DNA of 64,000 nucleotides, taken from Ketobacter sp036337295. GTDB taxonomy: Bacteria; Pseudomonadota; Gammaproteobacteria; Pseudomonadales; Ketobacteraceae. The DNA lies in contig JAYZEN010000013.1 of NCBI GenBank assembly GCA_036337295.1, positions 186,001-250,000 of the forward strand. Direction: 5' to 3'. The notes below the pieces were generated by a model. It worked only from the letters and a program-made list of their open reading frames with translations. It was not told the origin of the DNA and did not search any database. Positions 18,686-28,270 of the stretch are shown piece after piece. A program made the position numbers and the translations under genes. Numbering within the stretch: the first letter of the stretch is position 1; every line of letters starts with the position of its first letter.

Positions 18686-19528
18686 GTGAACTTCGACATC
18701 AGCACCCATAACCAGACCGGCTTCCAATCCACAGAACAACCCAGTGTGTTGCGTCTGCTGAGCTACAACATCCAGGCCGCCATCGGCACCAGCCAATTCC
18801 ATCACTATGTGACCCGCAGCTGGCGTCATGTCTTACCGGACTGGCGTGGCCTGCAGCGGCTGGATCGCATCGGCCATGTGCTGGCCCACTATGACCTGGT
18901 GTGTCTGCAGGAAGTGGATGGTGGCAGCCTGCGCAGCGGCTTTGTGAACCAGGTTGCCTATCTGGCGGAGCTGGGCCGTTTCGAATACTGGTACCAGCAG
19001 CTGAACCGCAACTTCGGCCGCCTGGGCCAGTTCAGCAACGGCGTGCTGTCGCGCTTTGTGCCCTATGAGATCGAAGATCACAAACTGCCCGGACTGAAAG
19101 GTCGCGGTGCCATCGTCGCCAAATACGGCAACGACAAGCACACCCTGGTGCTGGTGGGATTGCATCTGGCCCTCAGTGAACGCGCCCGGTTCCGGCAACT
19201 GGATTATGTGCGGGAGCTGATCGAGCACTATGAACACGTAGTGGTGATGGGGGACATGAACTGCCGCAGCGAGCAGATCATCGACACCCCACTGCGGGAT
19301 ACCCACCTCAAACAAGTGAGCGGCGACCACCACACCTACCCCAGCTGGAACCCCACCCGCAACATCGACCACATCCTGGTTTCCCCCAGCCTCAAGATCA
19401 ACCACGTCAAGGTACTGGACTACGATTACTCCGACCACCGCCCCATCGCCATGGAAGTGGCGCTGCCGGAGACCCTGGCCGATGCCCTGGCGGAACAATC
19501 CCTGCTGCGCTCCACCTCCCCCAATTAA
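18686..19528 (+). CDS. Endonuclease/exonuclease/phosphatase family protein
   Basis: A 280-residue protein with a GTG start. Family motifs are LSYNIQA near the N-terminus, CLQEVDGG (metal-binding Glu), VVMGDMNCRS (the GDxN motif) and a terminal YSDHRPI (catalytic Asp-His). No signal peptide is visible. The substrate could be a nucleic acid or phospholipid; sequence does not decide. The position corresponds to PA5488 beside dsbA. Confidence 0.88.
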   Translation: MNFDISTHNQTGFQSTEQPSVLRLLSYNIQAAIGTSQFHHYVTRSWRHVLPDWRGLQRLDRIGHVLAHYDLVCLQEVDGGSLRSGFVNQVAYLAELGRFEYWYQQLNRNFGRLGQFSNGVLSRFVPYEIEDHKLPGLKGRGAIVAKYGNDKHTLVLVGLHLALSERARFRQLDYVRELIEHYEHVVVMGDMNCRSEQIIDTPLRDTHLKQVSGDHHTYPSWNPTRNIDHILVSPSLKINHVKVLDYDYSDHRPIAMEVALPETLADALAEQSLLRSTSPN

Positions 19529-19623
19529 CGGAACTTTTCCTAATTTTTTTAAGTCGCCACTGGGAGAATCCCACAACTTTTCTATACTCTTTAAACAAAG
19601 AGAACGCAGAATTACCCGCGCCC

Positions 19624-21438
19624 ATGGCTGACAGTAATGCACTCAATTGGAAAGACAAATACCTGACTGCGCTTGAGGAGTTTGAACTCAGCCAGCAGCG
19701 GGATCAGTCGCGCCTGGACCTATTGCGCCGCGGCCTGGTGCGGGTGAGCCTGGCGGCAGACGGCCTGGACCCCATTCTGGACGAACAATTGGATGAGATC
19801 CGCACCGCCTTGCGCGGGGGCCGCGACATTCAATCCCTGGAGCCGGTGATCGCCCAGCTGGAACGCACCATCATGGCCCTGGACGACCGCCGGAAGGATG
19901 ACCAGAGCGAGCTGCAGGAGCTGATCGACACTCAGCTGGAAAAATACCTCGCCCTGAGCCTGCCCCGGGCCGACAAAACCACCATCAAGAAATTACGCAA
20001 ATCCCTGCCCGAGTTGCTGGCGGGCAACGGCATGCAGTCCGATATGATCAAAGGCCTCAACCAGGCCCACAATCGCGTCACAGGTCACCTGTTGGAACGC
20101 ATTGAAGAGTTGGGCCAGGGCCAGAAAGGCGGGCTGCTGTCCCGCCTGTTCGGCGCCTCCAACCCGGAGAAATCTGCACACCTGGAGGCGGACGCTGACG
20201 GTGTTAGCGATTTGACCGAAACGCCGGATCTGGCCGCAGCGGATTACGATGCACGGCACCCGGATGAGCAGGAACTCGCGCCACCGCATCTGAATATCGA
20301 ACCCGAAGCTGCACCCGCTACAGTGGCTGAGTCTGCACTGGAAATTGCCCCCGAAATAACACCCGCGACCAACCCGGACAGCGCGGATCAAAGCGATCCC
20401 CAGCTACCGGACCGGCTGAGCCGAATCCTGTGCAACCTGCTGGAGCAGCTGGAAGTACCCACTGACTTCACCACCCGCAAGGAACGGCTGGTGGACCGCA
20501 TCAAATCCGCCTTCAGCCTCAACAGCCTGCCGGATTTTCTGGACGAAACCACTCAGCTGGTGGCCTCCACCCGCCTGGTGGCCCAGAAGGAATTCGAAGG
20601 TTTTCTGGTGGCCTTGCACCAGCGCCTGAACGACATCCAGGATTTTCTGGTGACCGCCCGGGAAGGGGAGGAACGCAGCCAGCAGAACCAGGAGAAACTG
20701 GATCAGGATGTGCGCCAGGAACTGGCGGACATGCGGCAGAACGTGGCCGACACCAACGACCTGGGCAAACTGAAACTGGACATTGAAAGCATGGTGAACC
20801 GCATTGTGTCCGCCGTGGACCTGTTTCAGTCGGAAGAACGCAAGCGCCGGGAAGACGTGTACCAACACATCGAAACCCTGGGTCAACGCATGGCCACCAT
20901 GGAAGACGAAGCCACCCAACTGAAGAGCACCCTGGAAGCGCAACGAATGGAAGCGTTAAGGGACGCGCTCACCGAACTGCCCAACCGGGCTGCCTACGAT
21001 GATTGCATCGAAGCAGAGTTTTCACGCTGGCGCCGCCACGGTCGCCCGCTTTCCCTGGCCATCATCGACGTGGATCATTTCAAAGCGGTGAACGACAACC
21101 TGGGGCATCTACGGGGTGACAAAGTATTGAAACTGGTGGCCCGGGAAATTTCCCGCCGGGTCCGCAATGAGGATTTTGTCGCCCGTTACGGTGGCGAGGA
21201 GTTCATTGTGATCATGCCGGAAACCGATCTGCACGCGGCCCACGCGGCCATGGAAAAAGTGCGAGCCTCCATTGAAGCCTGCCCCTTCAACTTCAACCAG
21301 AAGCGCATTCCCATTACCGCCTCGTTCGGCATCTCGGCCTTTGTGGAAGGGGATGAAATCGTCACCTGCTTCGAACGGGCCGACCAGGCACTCTACAAAG
21401 CCAAGGGAAACGGTCGAAACCGGATAGAACTGGGCTAG
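19624..21438 (+). CDS. Diguanylate cyclase (GGDEF) with long helical N-terminus, DgcH-like position
   Basis: A 604-residue protein with no obvious transmembrane segment. The first 430 residues are mostly helical and coiled-coil-like. The C-terminal GGDEF domain has an active GGEEF motif and an intact inhibitory site RNED five residues upstream, so it should make c-di-GMP and be product-inhibited. The position matches P. aeruginosa PA5487 (DgcH). An acidic Ala/Glu/Pro linker (about residues 190-260) separates the two helical regions. It has its own upstream gap of 95 bases. Confidence 0.92.
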   Translation: MADSNALNWKDKYLTALEEFELSQQRDQSRLDLLRRGLVRVSLAADGLDPILDEQLDEIRTALRGGRDIQSLEPVIAQLERTIMALDDRRKDDQSELQELIDTQLEKYLALSLPRADKTTIKKLRKSLPELLAGNGMQSDMIKGLNQAHNRVTGHLLERIEELGQGQKGGLLSRLFGASNPEKSAHLEADADGVSDLTETPDLAAADYDARHPDEQELAPPHLNIEPEAAPATVAESALEIAPEITPATNPDSADQSDPQLPDRLSRILCNLLEQLEVPTDFTTRKERLVDRIKSAFSLNSLPDFLDETTQLVASTRLVAQKEFEGFLVALHQRLNDIQDFLVTAREGEERSQQNQEKLDQDVRQELADMRQNVADTNDLGKLKLDIESMVNRIVSAVDLFQSEERKRREDVYQHIETLGQRMATMEDEATQLKSTLEAQRMEALRDALTELPNRAAYDDCIEAEFSRWRRHGRPLSLAIIDVDHFKAVNDNLGHLRGDKVLKLVAREISRRVRNEDFVARYGGEEFIVIMPETDLHAAHAAMEKVRASIEACPFNFNQKRIPITASFGISAFVEGDEIVTCFERADQALYKAKGNGRNRIELG

Positions 21439-21579
21439 ATACGGCCACCCACCCCCTCCTTTTGGCCGGCAACACCTATCCCCCCCTCCCGCGGACATGA
21501 TCTAATTTTTTCTGTTCAGTCACACCTATCCAATCCTGGACATCGACAATAACAAAAACAACGTACCTGGATTTAGTAC

Positions 21580-22959
21580 ATGACGACTCTACGCAGCTCC
21601 GCTTCGTTAACGTTATTGGACAAGGTCAACGTCTGTCTGCAGGACTTCGGGGACCATGTCATGCATCTGATTTTTGATGTGCAGGGCGTTCTGCATCTGG
21701 AGCGCCTGCAACAGGCCCTGCGGCTCAGCCTGGAACAACATCCCATCATGGCCATGCGCCTGGAAGGTAGCGGGCTGCAGCCGAAATGGATTCGTCACAC
21801 GCCTGCCACCCTGGCCCACTACGAATTTTGCGAGCACCACCTGCTTAACGGTGGCTCCGGCAATCATTCACTGCAGCACGCCATTGATGAATTCATGCTG
21901 CAGCAGTTTGATTATCAGCGTGTACCCATGGTGAAAGTGCGGGTCATTCAGCACGCGGCCCGTAACACCACATCACAAGATGCAACGCATACTATCTGCA
22001 TTAAGGTCAGTTGTGTCCCCATCGATGGGAGGGGATTTTTGATTTATGTGGAGGATGTGCTCGCCCTGTATGAAAAACTGGAGCTGAACCCTTCCTTCCA
22101 CCCGCAGCCCGGCACACTGAATCTGCGCAGCACCAAAGCACTGGTGCCGTATTTTCGCCCCCGGGATCTGTTGCCCCTGTTGTTCCATGGGCTCAAACAT
22201 CAACTGCAGGACAGTCGCACCGCCCACAACTGGCAGGTGCCCTGCGTACCCGACAGCGCCATTCACAAACGTTATCTTTGCCATCAGTGTTCACCGCGCA
22301 CCCTGCAGGCACTGACCCGCTTTCGGCGACAGCAAGGGTTGAGTTTCAATGATGTATTGCTGGGTGCCTATTACCTGGCACTGCATGAACAGATTCAACC
22401 TGAGCACCAGGGCCCGTTCTGTGTGCTGAACACCTATGACCTGCGCCGGTACGAAACGGACAAAGCTCCCCACCGAGTGGCCAATTATTCCAGCTTTATC
22501 AATACCAATGTGTCGCTCTCCGCGGGCAGCACCTTGTTGCAGGCCGCCCGCGCCGTACAGGATGCCATCCACCAGCGCAAACAGCATTACCCCGGTATTA
22601 CCGAAGGCCCCTTTATCTGGCCCTTGTTGACCTTTCTGCCGTTCGGCCTGGGCAGTCGCATCGTGAAATTCCTGCTCAAGCATCGGGGCGAGAAAATCCC
22701 CGTGTTCACCAACGTGGGCGTGATCCCGGTGGAACGCATGCGGTTCAACGGCATGCCGATCCGCAACGTGCGACCCTTTGCACCATTGGAATACCCACCC
22801 AAACTAACGGTGACACTGGCCACCGCCGGCGAGGTCATCAGCCTGAGCGTGGGCTACAGCAACCGCCATTTTGCCACCGACAACATGCAGCGCCTGTTCA
22901 CGCGCATGGAACAACTGATTCAGGCCACCTGCACCCAAACGGTAACCGAGGCGGCGTGA
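21580..22959 (+). CDS. Condensation-domain/acyltransferase-like protein with altered HHxxxDG motif
   Basis: A 459-residue soluble protein with the fold signature of NRPS condensation/PapA/WS-DGAT-like acyltransferases: an N-terminal LxFDVQGxLxxxRLQQALxxxLEQHPIM segment, a C-terminal NDVLLGAYYLAL and NTYDLRRY motif, and NVGVIP (a strand normally lining the channel). At the place of HHxxxDG it reads SCVPIDG (residues 144-150), so both histidines are replaced. It is the first of five same-strand genes with the exporter starting 5 bases later. It probably handles an acyl or activated substrate for this cassette, perhaps non-catalytically. Confidence 0.7.
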   Translation: MTTLRSSASLTLLDKVNVCLQDFGDHVMHLIFDVQGVLHLERLQQALRLSLEQHPIMAMRLEGSGLQPKWIRHTPATLAHYEFCEHHLLNGGSGNHSLQHAIDEFMLQQFDYQRVPMVKVRVIQHAARNTTSQDATHTICIKVSCVPIDGRGFLIYVEDVLALYEKLELNPSFHPQPGTLNLRSTKALVPYFRPRDLLPLLFHGLKHQLQDSRTAHNWQVPCVPDSAIHKRYLCHQCSPRTLQALTRFRRQQGLSFNDVLLGAYYLALHEQIQPEHQGPFCVLNTYDLRRYETDKAPHRVANYSSFINTNVSLSAGSTLLQAARAVQDAIHQRKQHYPGITEGPFIWPLLTFLPFGLGSRIVKFLLKHRGEKIPVFTNVGVIPVERMRFNGMPIRNVRPFAPLEYPPKLTVTLATAGEVISLSVGYSNRHFATDNMQRLFTRMEQLIQATCTQTVTEAA

Positions 22960-22963
22960 GCAC

Positions 22964-25306
22964 ATGATTGAGCATCTGGTTCGACGGCGCTGGTGGTATT
23001 GTGTGGGCACCTTTCTGGTGATGGTGCTGCTTTCCAGTCAACTGCTGCATATGGTGTTCAACGGCAACGTGAACGTCATGTTTGATGAAGACGATCCCCA
23101 TTACCAGCGTCTGCAGCAACTGAATCAACAATACATCGACTCCAATTATCTGGTGCTGCTGTTCAAACCTGCACGAGGCAGCGTGTTTGACAATGACAAC
23201 CTGCACATCATCCGTGAGTTGACCGAAGCCCTGTGGCAACTGCCTCACGTAGTCCGGGTGGATTCCCTCACCAACTTTCCCCGCCTGCAGGTGGAGGGGG
23301 ATTCCCTTATAGTGGCCAACCTTGTCCCTGAATCATCCCCCTCTGCGCCCTTAAGCCAGGGCCAACTGGACGCTATTCAACGCTACGCGCAAGAGGATCA
23401 ACAGTTACATGGGCGCCTGGTGTCCCCGGATGGACAGGCCGGTGCTCTGTTTGCCAGCGTGGTGTTGCCGGAGGATCACCTGACTTCGGTTTTGGAATTG
23501 AGCCGCCATGCCTTGGCACTGCAACGGGATTTTGAGCAGCGTTACCCGGGCCTGGAGCTGCACCTGAACGGCGACATCGCCATCGAAAACGCCATGCTGC
23601 AGGTGACCATGGACGACATACTGCGGGTGAATCCGTTGGTGTTCGCCACCATCTTCATCCTGCTGGGAATATTTCTGCGTTCGGTGATGGCCATCGCCGC
23701 CACCGGTGCCGTGGTGATCGCCGCCACCGGCATTGCCAGTAGCATTCATGTGTTGCTGGGATTTGAAATGAATCCCATCACCATGATGGCGCCGGCCATC
23801 ATCATGATCCTCGCCGTGGCAGACAGCATCCACGTACTCACCCTGTTTCGCATTCTGTGTGGCAACGGTACTGCACCCCTGCAGGCCATGACCCAAAGCC
23901 TGCGTAAAAACCTGAGCCCGGTGTTCTGGACCAGCGTGACCACGGCGGTGGGATTCCTCGGCATGAACTTTGGTGATTCGCCACCATTTCGCACCATGGG
24001 CAACATGGCTGCCATCGGTGTGGTGTTTGCGTTTGTCTGCACCTTCACGGTATTGCCGGCGGTGGCCCTGCAATTCGGCAATCGGTTCCAGGATCAACCG
24101 TTCAGCCTCACCCGCTGGATGGAACAACTCGCTCGTTGGGTCATCGCCTCCGGGCGCGCCACGTCAGTGATGGTGGTCGCGTTGTTGGGTTCCCTGGCGT
24201 TGTTGCTGTGCATTCCCAATATGAAATTGAACGACGACATCTCGGAGTATTTCGACGAATCCCTGCCGATTTATGATTCCATCCAGTTTGCCCGCCAGCA
24301 CACCAACGGCGTGCAGTTTATTGTTTATTCCATGGAATCCGGCCAGCCCAACGGCATCTATCAACCAGCTTTTTTGAACGCGGTGGAGGCCTTCACCGAT
24401 TGGTTGCGGCAACAGCCCGACGTGAGTGCCGTGACCAGTTATCTGGATGTATTGAAACGCATTCACCGCACCATGAACCAGGATCAGCCGGAGTTTTATG
24501 CCATTCCCGATGATGCCGCCCTGATTGCCCAATACCAGCTGCTGTATGAGATGTCCCTGCCCCAGGGCATGGACCTGACCCACGACATTGCAGAGGATCA
24601 TTCCGCTCTGAAACTCTCCGTCAACGTGCGCGACAGCGACAACCAGACCCTGATGAACCTGGAACAACAGATTGACGATTGGCTCGCCCAACATCAACCG
24701 GCGTTGCGCAGCCAGGGCAGCAGCCAGTTGCTGATGTTTGCTCACATGGGTTCGAACATCATCCGTAGCATGGTGGATGGCTCCCTCTTCACCCTGGCCT
24801 TCATCACCCTGTTTATGATCGTCGGCCTGCGTTCATTCAAGTTCGGTCTGCTGAGTATTATTCCCAATCTTTTCCCGGCCATCGTGGTGTATGGCATCTG
24901 GTCTCTCACGGTGGGGCACGTCAATCACGCGGCGGCCATGACCTTCAGCATCTGCCTGGGGCTGGTGGTGGACGACACCATTCATTTCATCAGCAAATAT
25001 CTGTCCGCCCGCCGCCAGGGCCGCTCACCCCAGCAGGCCATTCACGACAGCTTCATTCAATCCGGTACCGCCATCGTCATCACCTCGGTGATTCTGATCT
25101 GCGGTGTGCTGTTGCTGTCTCTATCGAATTTTACGGTGAACGACACCATGAGCCTGATGCTGGCGGGCATCATCTCCACTGCCTTGCTGTTCGACCTGCT
25201 GTTGTTACCCAGCCTATTGCTGTTTGCAGACCGCTTTGCGGTGGAACCCGATACCCGCATTGAACCTGATACCAGTTTTAAACCCGAATCCCACGTCAAC
25301 ACCTGA
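22964..25306 (+). CDS. MMPL/RND superfamily exporter
   Basis: A 780-residue membrane protein with the RND layout: TM1 (YCVGTFLVMVLLSSQLL), a large periplasmic loop, five clustered helices (about 220-370), then a second half with TM7, a second loop and five more helices to the end. Charged motifs AVADSIHVLTLF and LVVDDTIHFISKYL lie in the equivalent TM4 and TM10 and probably carry the proton relay. Such proteins export lipids, hopanoids or lipid-linked metabolites. It is 5 bases from the upstream acyltransferase-like gene and 22 from the FabH-like gene. Confidence 0.88.
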   Translation: MIEHLVRRRWWYCVGTFLVMVLLSSQLLHMVFNGNVNVMFDEDDPHYQRLQQLNQQYIDSNYLVLLFKPARGSVFDNDNLHIIRELTEALWQLPHVVRVDSLTNFPRLQVEGDSLIVANLVPESSPSAPLSQGQLDAIQRYAQEDQQLHGRLVSPDGQAGALFASVVLPEDHLTSVLELSRHALALQRDFEQRYPGLELHLNGDIAIENAMLQVTMDDILRVNPLVFATIFILLGIFLRSVMAIAATGAVVIAATGIASSIHVLLGFEMNPITMMAPAIIMILAVADSIHVLTLFRILCGNGTAPLQAMTQSLRKNLSPVFWTSVTTAVGFLGMNFGDSPPFRTMGNMAAIGVVFAFVCTFTVLPAVALQFGNRFQDQPFSLTRWMEQLARWVIASGRATSVMVVALLGSLALLLCIPNMKLNDDISEYFDESLPIYDSIQFARQHTNGVQFIVYSMESGQPNGIYQPAFLNAVEAFTDWLRQQPDVSAVTSYLDVLKRIHRTMNQDQPEFYAIPDDAALIAQYQLLYEMSLPQGMDLTHDIAEDHSALKLSVNVRDSDNQTLMNLEQQIDDWLAQHQPALRSQGSSQLLMFAHMGSNIIRSMVDGSLFTLAFITLFMIVGLRSFKFGLLSIIPNLFPAIVVYGIWSLTVGHVNHAAAMTFSICLGLVVDDTIHFISKYLSARRQGRSPQQAIHDSFIQSGTAIVITSVILICGVLLLSLSNFTVNDTMSLMLAGIISTALLFDLLLLPSLLLFADRFAVEPDTRIEPDTSFKPESHVNT

Positions 25307-25327
25307 CTGTTACCTGGAGTAAACACA

Positions 25328-26362
25328 ATGACCATGACACGATTCGAAAGTATAGGGGTGTATCTTCCGGAACAGGAAGTCACCACCCGTGAACTGATTG
25401 ACAGCATGGACACCGAACCCATGTTCGATCTGGAAAAGCTCACCGGCGTGAAAAGCCGTCGCTGGCGGGCACCCCATGAAGACTGTCACAGCCTGGCGCT
25501 GGAAGCCATCGAACGCTGCCTGGTGAACTCCCGCTATGAAGCCGACGAAATCGACGTGATCATCTGCACCTCAATCACCCGTTTTAAAGACGGGCTCAAG
25601 TTTGTGTTGGAACCCTGCCTGAGCAGTTACCTGAAAAAACGCCTGGGCATGAGGGAAGATGCCTTGAATTTTGACATCACCAACGCCTGTGCCGGCATGT
25701 TCACCGGCGTACACGTGCTGGACCAGATGATCAAAAGCGGCGTGGTGCGCAACGGCCTCATTGTCAGTGGTGAGTGCATTACCCCCATTTCCGAAACCGC
25801 ATTGAAAGAAATCAACAACCCGGTGGATGAACAGTTCGCCTCCCTCACCGTGGGGGATTCCGGGGCCGCTGTATTGATGGATCAGTCCCCCAGCGACGAC
25901 GAAGGGGTGGAGTTTCTGGAGTTGCTGACCTTGTCGCAGTTCTCGGACTTTTGTTACGGCATGCCCAGCGATAAAAACCCCGGCGTGGCCATGTACACCA
26001 AGGCCATGGAAATTCACGCCACGGTGATTCAACGCCTGCCGCAAACACTGGGCCATTTTGCCGAGAAATACCAGGTCAGCGGCGCGGACTTTGCGCACGT
26101 GATTCCACATCAGACTTCCGAGCGCGCCATCCGCTCCGCCCTGGCCCTGTGCAGCGAATCCCTGGGCGACATTCCCAACATTTGCGTGTCGCTGGACCGC
26201 TACGGCAACACCTCTTCCACCTCGCACTTTGTGGTGCTCAACGACCACATCCAACAGGGCCACATCCAGCCCGGGCAACGCATCCTGATGCTGGTGCTGG
26301 CCTCGGGTATTGTGTTGGGCGTGGCCTCCGTTCGCATCGGCAACCTGACAGGAGCACACTGA
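25328..26362 (+). CDS. 3-oxoacyl-ACP synthase III (FabH/OleA-like), complete catalytic triad
   Basis: A 344-residue thiolase-fold enzyme. The active-site Cys121 lies in FDITNACAGM, His261 in VIPHQTSERA and Asn294 in RYGNTSSTS, the FabH Cys-His-Asn triad. It would condense an acyl-CoA/ACP with a malonyl unit or, if OleA-like, with a second acyl-CoA. It follows the MMPL gene and is one base from a degenerate paralogue. The GDSGAAVLM segment agrees with FabH. Which acceptor it uses is not evident. Confidence 0.88.
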   Translation: MTMTRFESIGVYLPEQEVTTRELIDSMDTEPMFDLEKLTGVKSRRWRAPHEDCHSLALEAIERCLVNSRYEADEIDVIICTSITRFKDGLKFVLEPCLSSYLKKRLGMREDALNFDITNACAGMFTGVHVLDQMIKSGVVRNGLIVSGECITPISETALKEINNPVDEQFASLTVGDSGAAVLMDQSPSDDEGVEFLELLTLSQFSDFCYGMPSDKNPGVAMYTKAMEIHATVIQRLPQTLGHFAEKYQVSGADFAHVIPHQTSERAIRSALALCSESLGDIPNICVSLDRYGNTSSTSHFVVLNDHIQQGHIQPGQRILMLVLASGIVLGVASVRIGNLTGAH

Positions 26363-26363
26363 T

Positions 26364-27269
26364 ATGGGCAGCATGATCAAAGCCACCGCACTGGTCACCG
26401 ACAACGGCTTCAGCGCCATCGACAACGCCACCCGCGCCGGACTGGACTGCCTGCAACAGGCCGGCATTCAGCCGCAACAGGTGGGCCTGCTGATCAACGC
26501 CGGGGTGTACCGGGACGACAACATCATGGAACCCAGCATCGCCAGTTTGATTCAACGGCACATGAACATGGGATTGGATTTTGCGGCAGACAGCCCCAAC
26601 CAGGTCACCTTCTCGTTCGACGTGGTGAACGGCGCCTGCGGCTTTTTGAACGCGGTGACCATCGCCGATGCCTTCCTGCGCAATGGCAGCGTGGAATACG
26701 CACTCATCGTGTGCGGCGACGCCCACCCTTCCAAAACCGACCACCCGGAGTTTCCCTACGTGGCGGTGGGAGCGGCCGCCCTGCTCCACCTTTCCACCGC
26801 TGCCGCCGACGCCAACAAGGGCTTTGGCCCGTTCGCCTACCGCAGCAACGAATCCGACTGCCTTTCCCACATCAGCACCTATGGCGACCTGGCCCAATTC
26901 GGCGACCAGGGCCGCGCCCAGGGCCAGTTCCAATTCAGCAATCAATATGTGGAGGAATTCCGCCGCTTGAACGTGACCCTCATCAACGAGTTTTTAGCAC
27001 AGCATGAGCAGCCCCGGGTGGACTTTTTGTTGGGATCGGATCTGGAAGCGGGCTATTGCAACAGCGTGTGCGCCAGCAGCGATTTAAAACGCCAGCCCAC
27101 CAGAGCCATGGAATTGTTCGAACATTTCAACGGCGACCCCCACACCGCAGCCCCCATCGCCGCCTTTCACCAACTGCAGCGGGAAGTGGCCAACCCCAGC
27201 GGACTGTCGCTGTTATTCCACGCGGTGGGCTCCGGCGACGCCAGTGCCTGCGCACTGTATCGCTCATGA
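26364..27269 (+). CDS. Degenerate 3-oxoacyl-ACP synthase III-like protein (Cys kept, His/Asn lost)
   Basis: A 301-residue thiolase-fold protein, shorter at the N-terminus than FabH. It keeps the nucleophile region (FDVVNGACGF, Cys92) and GAAALLHL. Where FabH has IPHQ it reads LLGSDLEAGY, and the GNTS segment is replaced by NGDPHTAAPI, so the catalytic His and Asn are not in place. AGGAG precedes the ATG. Its start is one base after the complete synthase stop and its end overlaps the reductase start (ATGA). It may form a heterodimer with the complete enzyme, as chain-length-factor pairs do; this is inference. Confidence 0.75.
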   Translation: MGSMIKATALVTDNGFSAIDNATRAGLDCLQQAGIQPQQVGLLINAGVYRDDNIMEPSIASLIQRHMNMGLDFAADSPNQVTFSFDVVNGACGFLNAVTIADAFLRNGSVEYALIVCGDAHPSKTDHPEFPYVAVGAAALLHLSTAAADANKGFGPFAYRSNESDCLSHISTYGDLAQFGDQGRAQGQFQFSNQYVEEFRRLNVTLINEFLAQHEQPRVDFLLGSDLEAGYCNSVCASSDLKRQPTRAMELFEHFNGDPHTAAPIAAFHQLQREVANPSGLSLLFHAVGSGDASACALYRS

Positions 27270-28270
27270 CGGGCAACGCACTGGTCACCGGCGGCGGCGG
27301 CTTTCTCGGCCGCTACATTGCCGAACAACTGCAACAAAGGGGTTATCAGGTCACGGTGTTTTGCCGTGGCCACTACCCGGACCTGGAACAAGCCGGAATA
27401 CACGTGCAGCGAGGCGATGTGACCAACCCCATCCAACTGGAGAATGCCATCGCCGGGCAGGACCTGGTGTTTCACGTGGCCGCCAAAGTGGGCTATTGGG
27501 GGGACTACCAGGATTACTACGCGGTGAACGTGCAAGGCACCGATCACGTCATCCGCGCCTGTCGCCAACAGGGCGTAAAAAAACTCATCTACACCAGCTC
27601 CCCTAGCGTCACCATGAACAACATCGACATTCACGGCGGCGACGAACAACTTCCCTACCCCAAGCACTACCACTCCCACTACTCCGCCACCAAAGCCATC
27701 GCCGAACGCAAAGTACTGGCCGCCCACAACCCCCGCGGCCTGCACACCGTCGCCATTCGCCCCCACCTGATCCTGGGCCCCCGGGACAACCACCTGCTGC
27801 CCCGCATACTGCAAAAAGCCCACAGCGGCCGCCTCAAACAGATCGGCCCCGGCCGCAACAAAGTGAGCGTCACCTATGTGGAAAACGCCGCCCACGCCCA
27901 CATCCTGGCCGCCGAATCCCCCAACACCGGCGGCAACGCCTACTTCATCAACGAACCGGACCCCATTCTGCTCTGGCCCTGGTTAAAGCAGATCCTAGAG
28001 AAGTTGGATGCTCCGCCCCCCAGATACCGCGTTCCATTCGCCCTGGCTTTTGCCGCCGGTTGGGTGCTGGAAAACCTGTACCGCGCCTTGCGTGTAAAAC
28101 AGGAACCACTGGTGACCCGCTTTATTGCCTCGGAGCTGTACCGCAATCACTACTTTTCCATCGACAAGGCGCGCCGCGATTTTGGCTATGAGCCGCTGTA
28201 CAGCTTTACGCAAGCGGAGGCGAAGACGTTGGAGTATGTGCGGGGGGAGCTGGGGTTGGGTGGGGAGTAG
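27266..28270 (+). CDS. OleD-like NAD(P)-dependent 3-oxoalkanoate reductase / 3-beta-HSD family
   Basis: A 334-residue extended short-chain dehydrogenase. The start at 27266 overlaps the upstream stop as ATGA, which is preferred over a longer frame. The nucleotide site is VTGGGGFLGRY, followed by FCRGHYPDLE and YTSSPSV, both very OleD-like; the active-site YSATK (Tyr-x-x-x-Lys) is intact. OleD reduces 2-alkyl-3-oxoalkanoates made by OleA. No OleB (alpha/beta hydrolase) or OleC (AMP-dependent ligase) gene is present here. It is the last gene of the five-gene cassette. Confidence 0.85.
   Translation: MTGNALVTGGGGFLGRYIAEQLQQRGYQVTVFCRGHYPDLEQAGIHVQRGDVTNPIQLENAIAGQDLVFHVAAKVGYWGDYQDYYAVNVQGTDHVIRACRQQGVKKLIYTSSPSVTMNNIDIHGGDEQLPYPKHYHSHYSATKAIAERKVLAAHNPRGLHTVAIRPHLILGPRDNHLLPRILQKAHSGRLKQIGPGRNKVSVTYVENAAHAHILAAESPNTGGNAYFINEPDPILLWPWLKQILEKLDAPPPRYRVPFALAFAAGWVLENLYRALRVKQEPLVTRFIASELYRNHYFSIDKARRDFGYEPLYSFTQAEAKTLEYVRGELGLGGE

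Noticed and set aside
26364..27269. Calling the second synthase a full FabH
   Set aside because: His and Asn of the triad are not at their places and the N-terminus is short.
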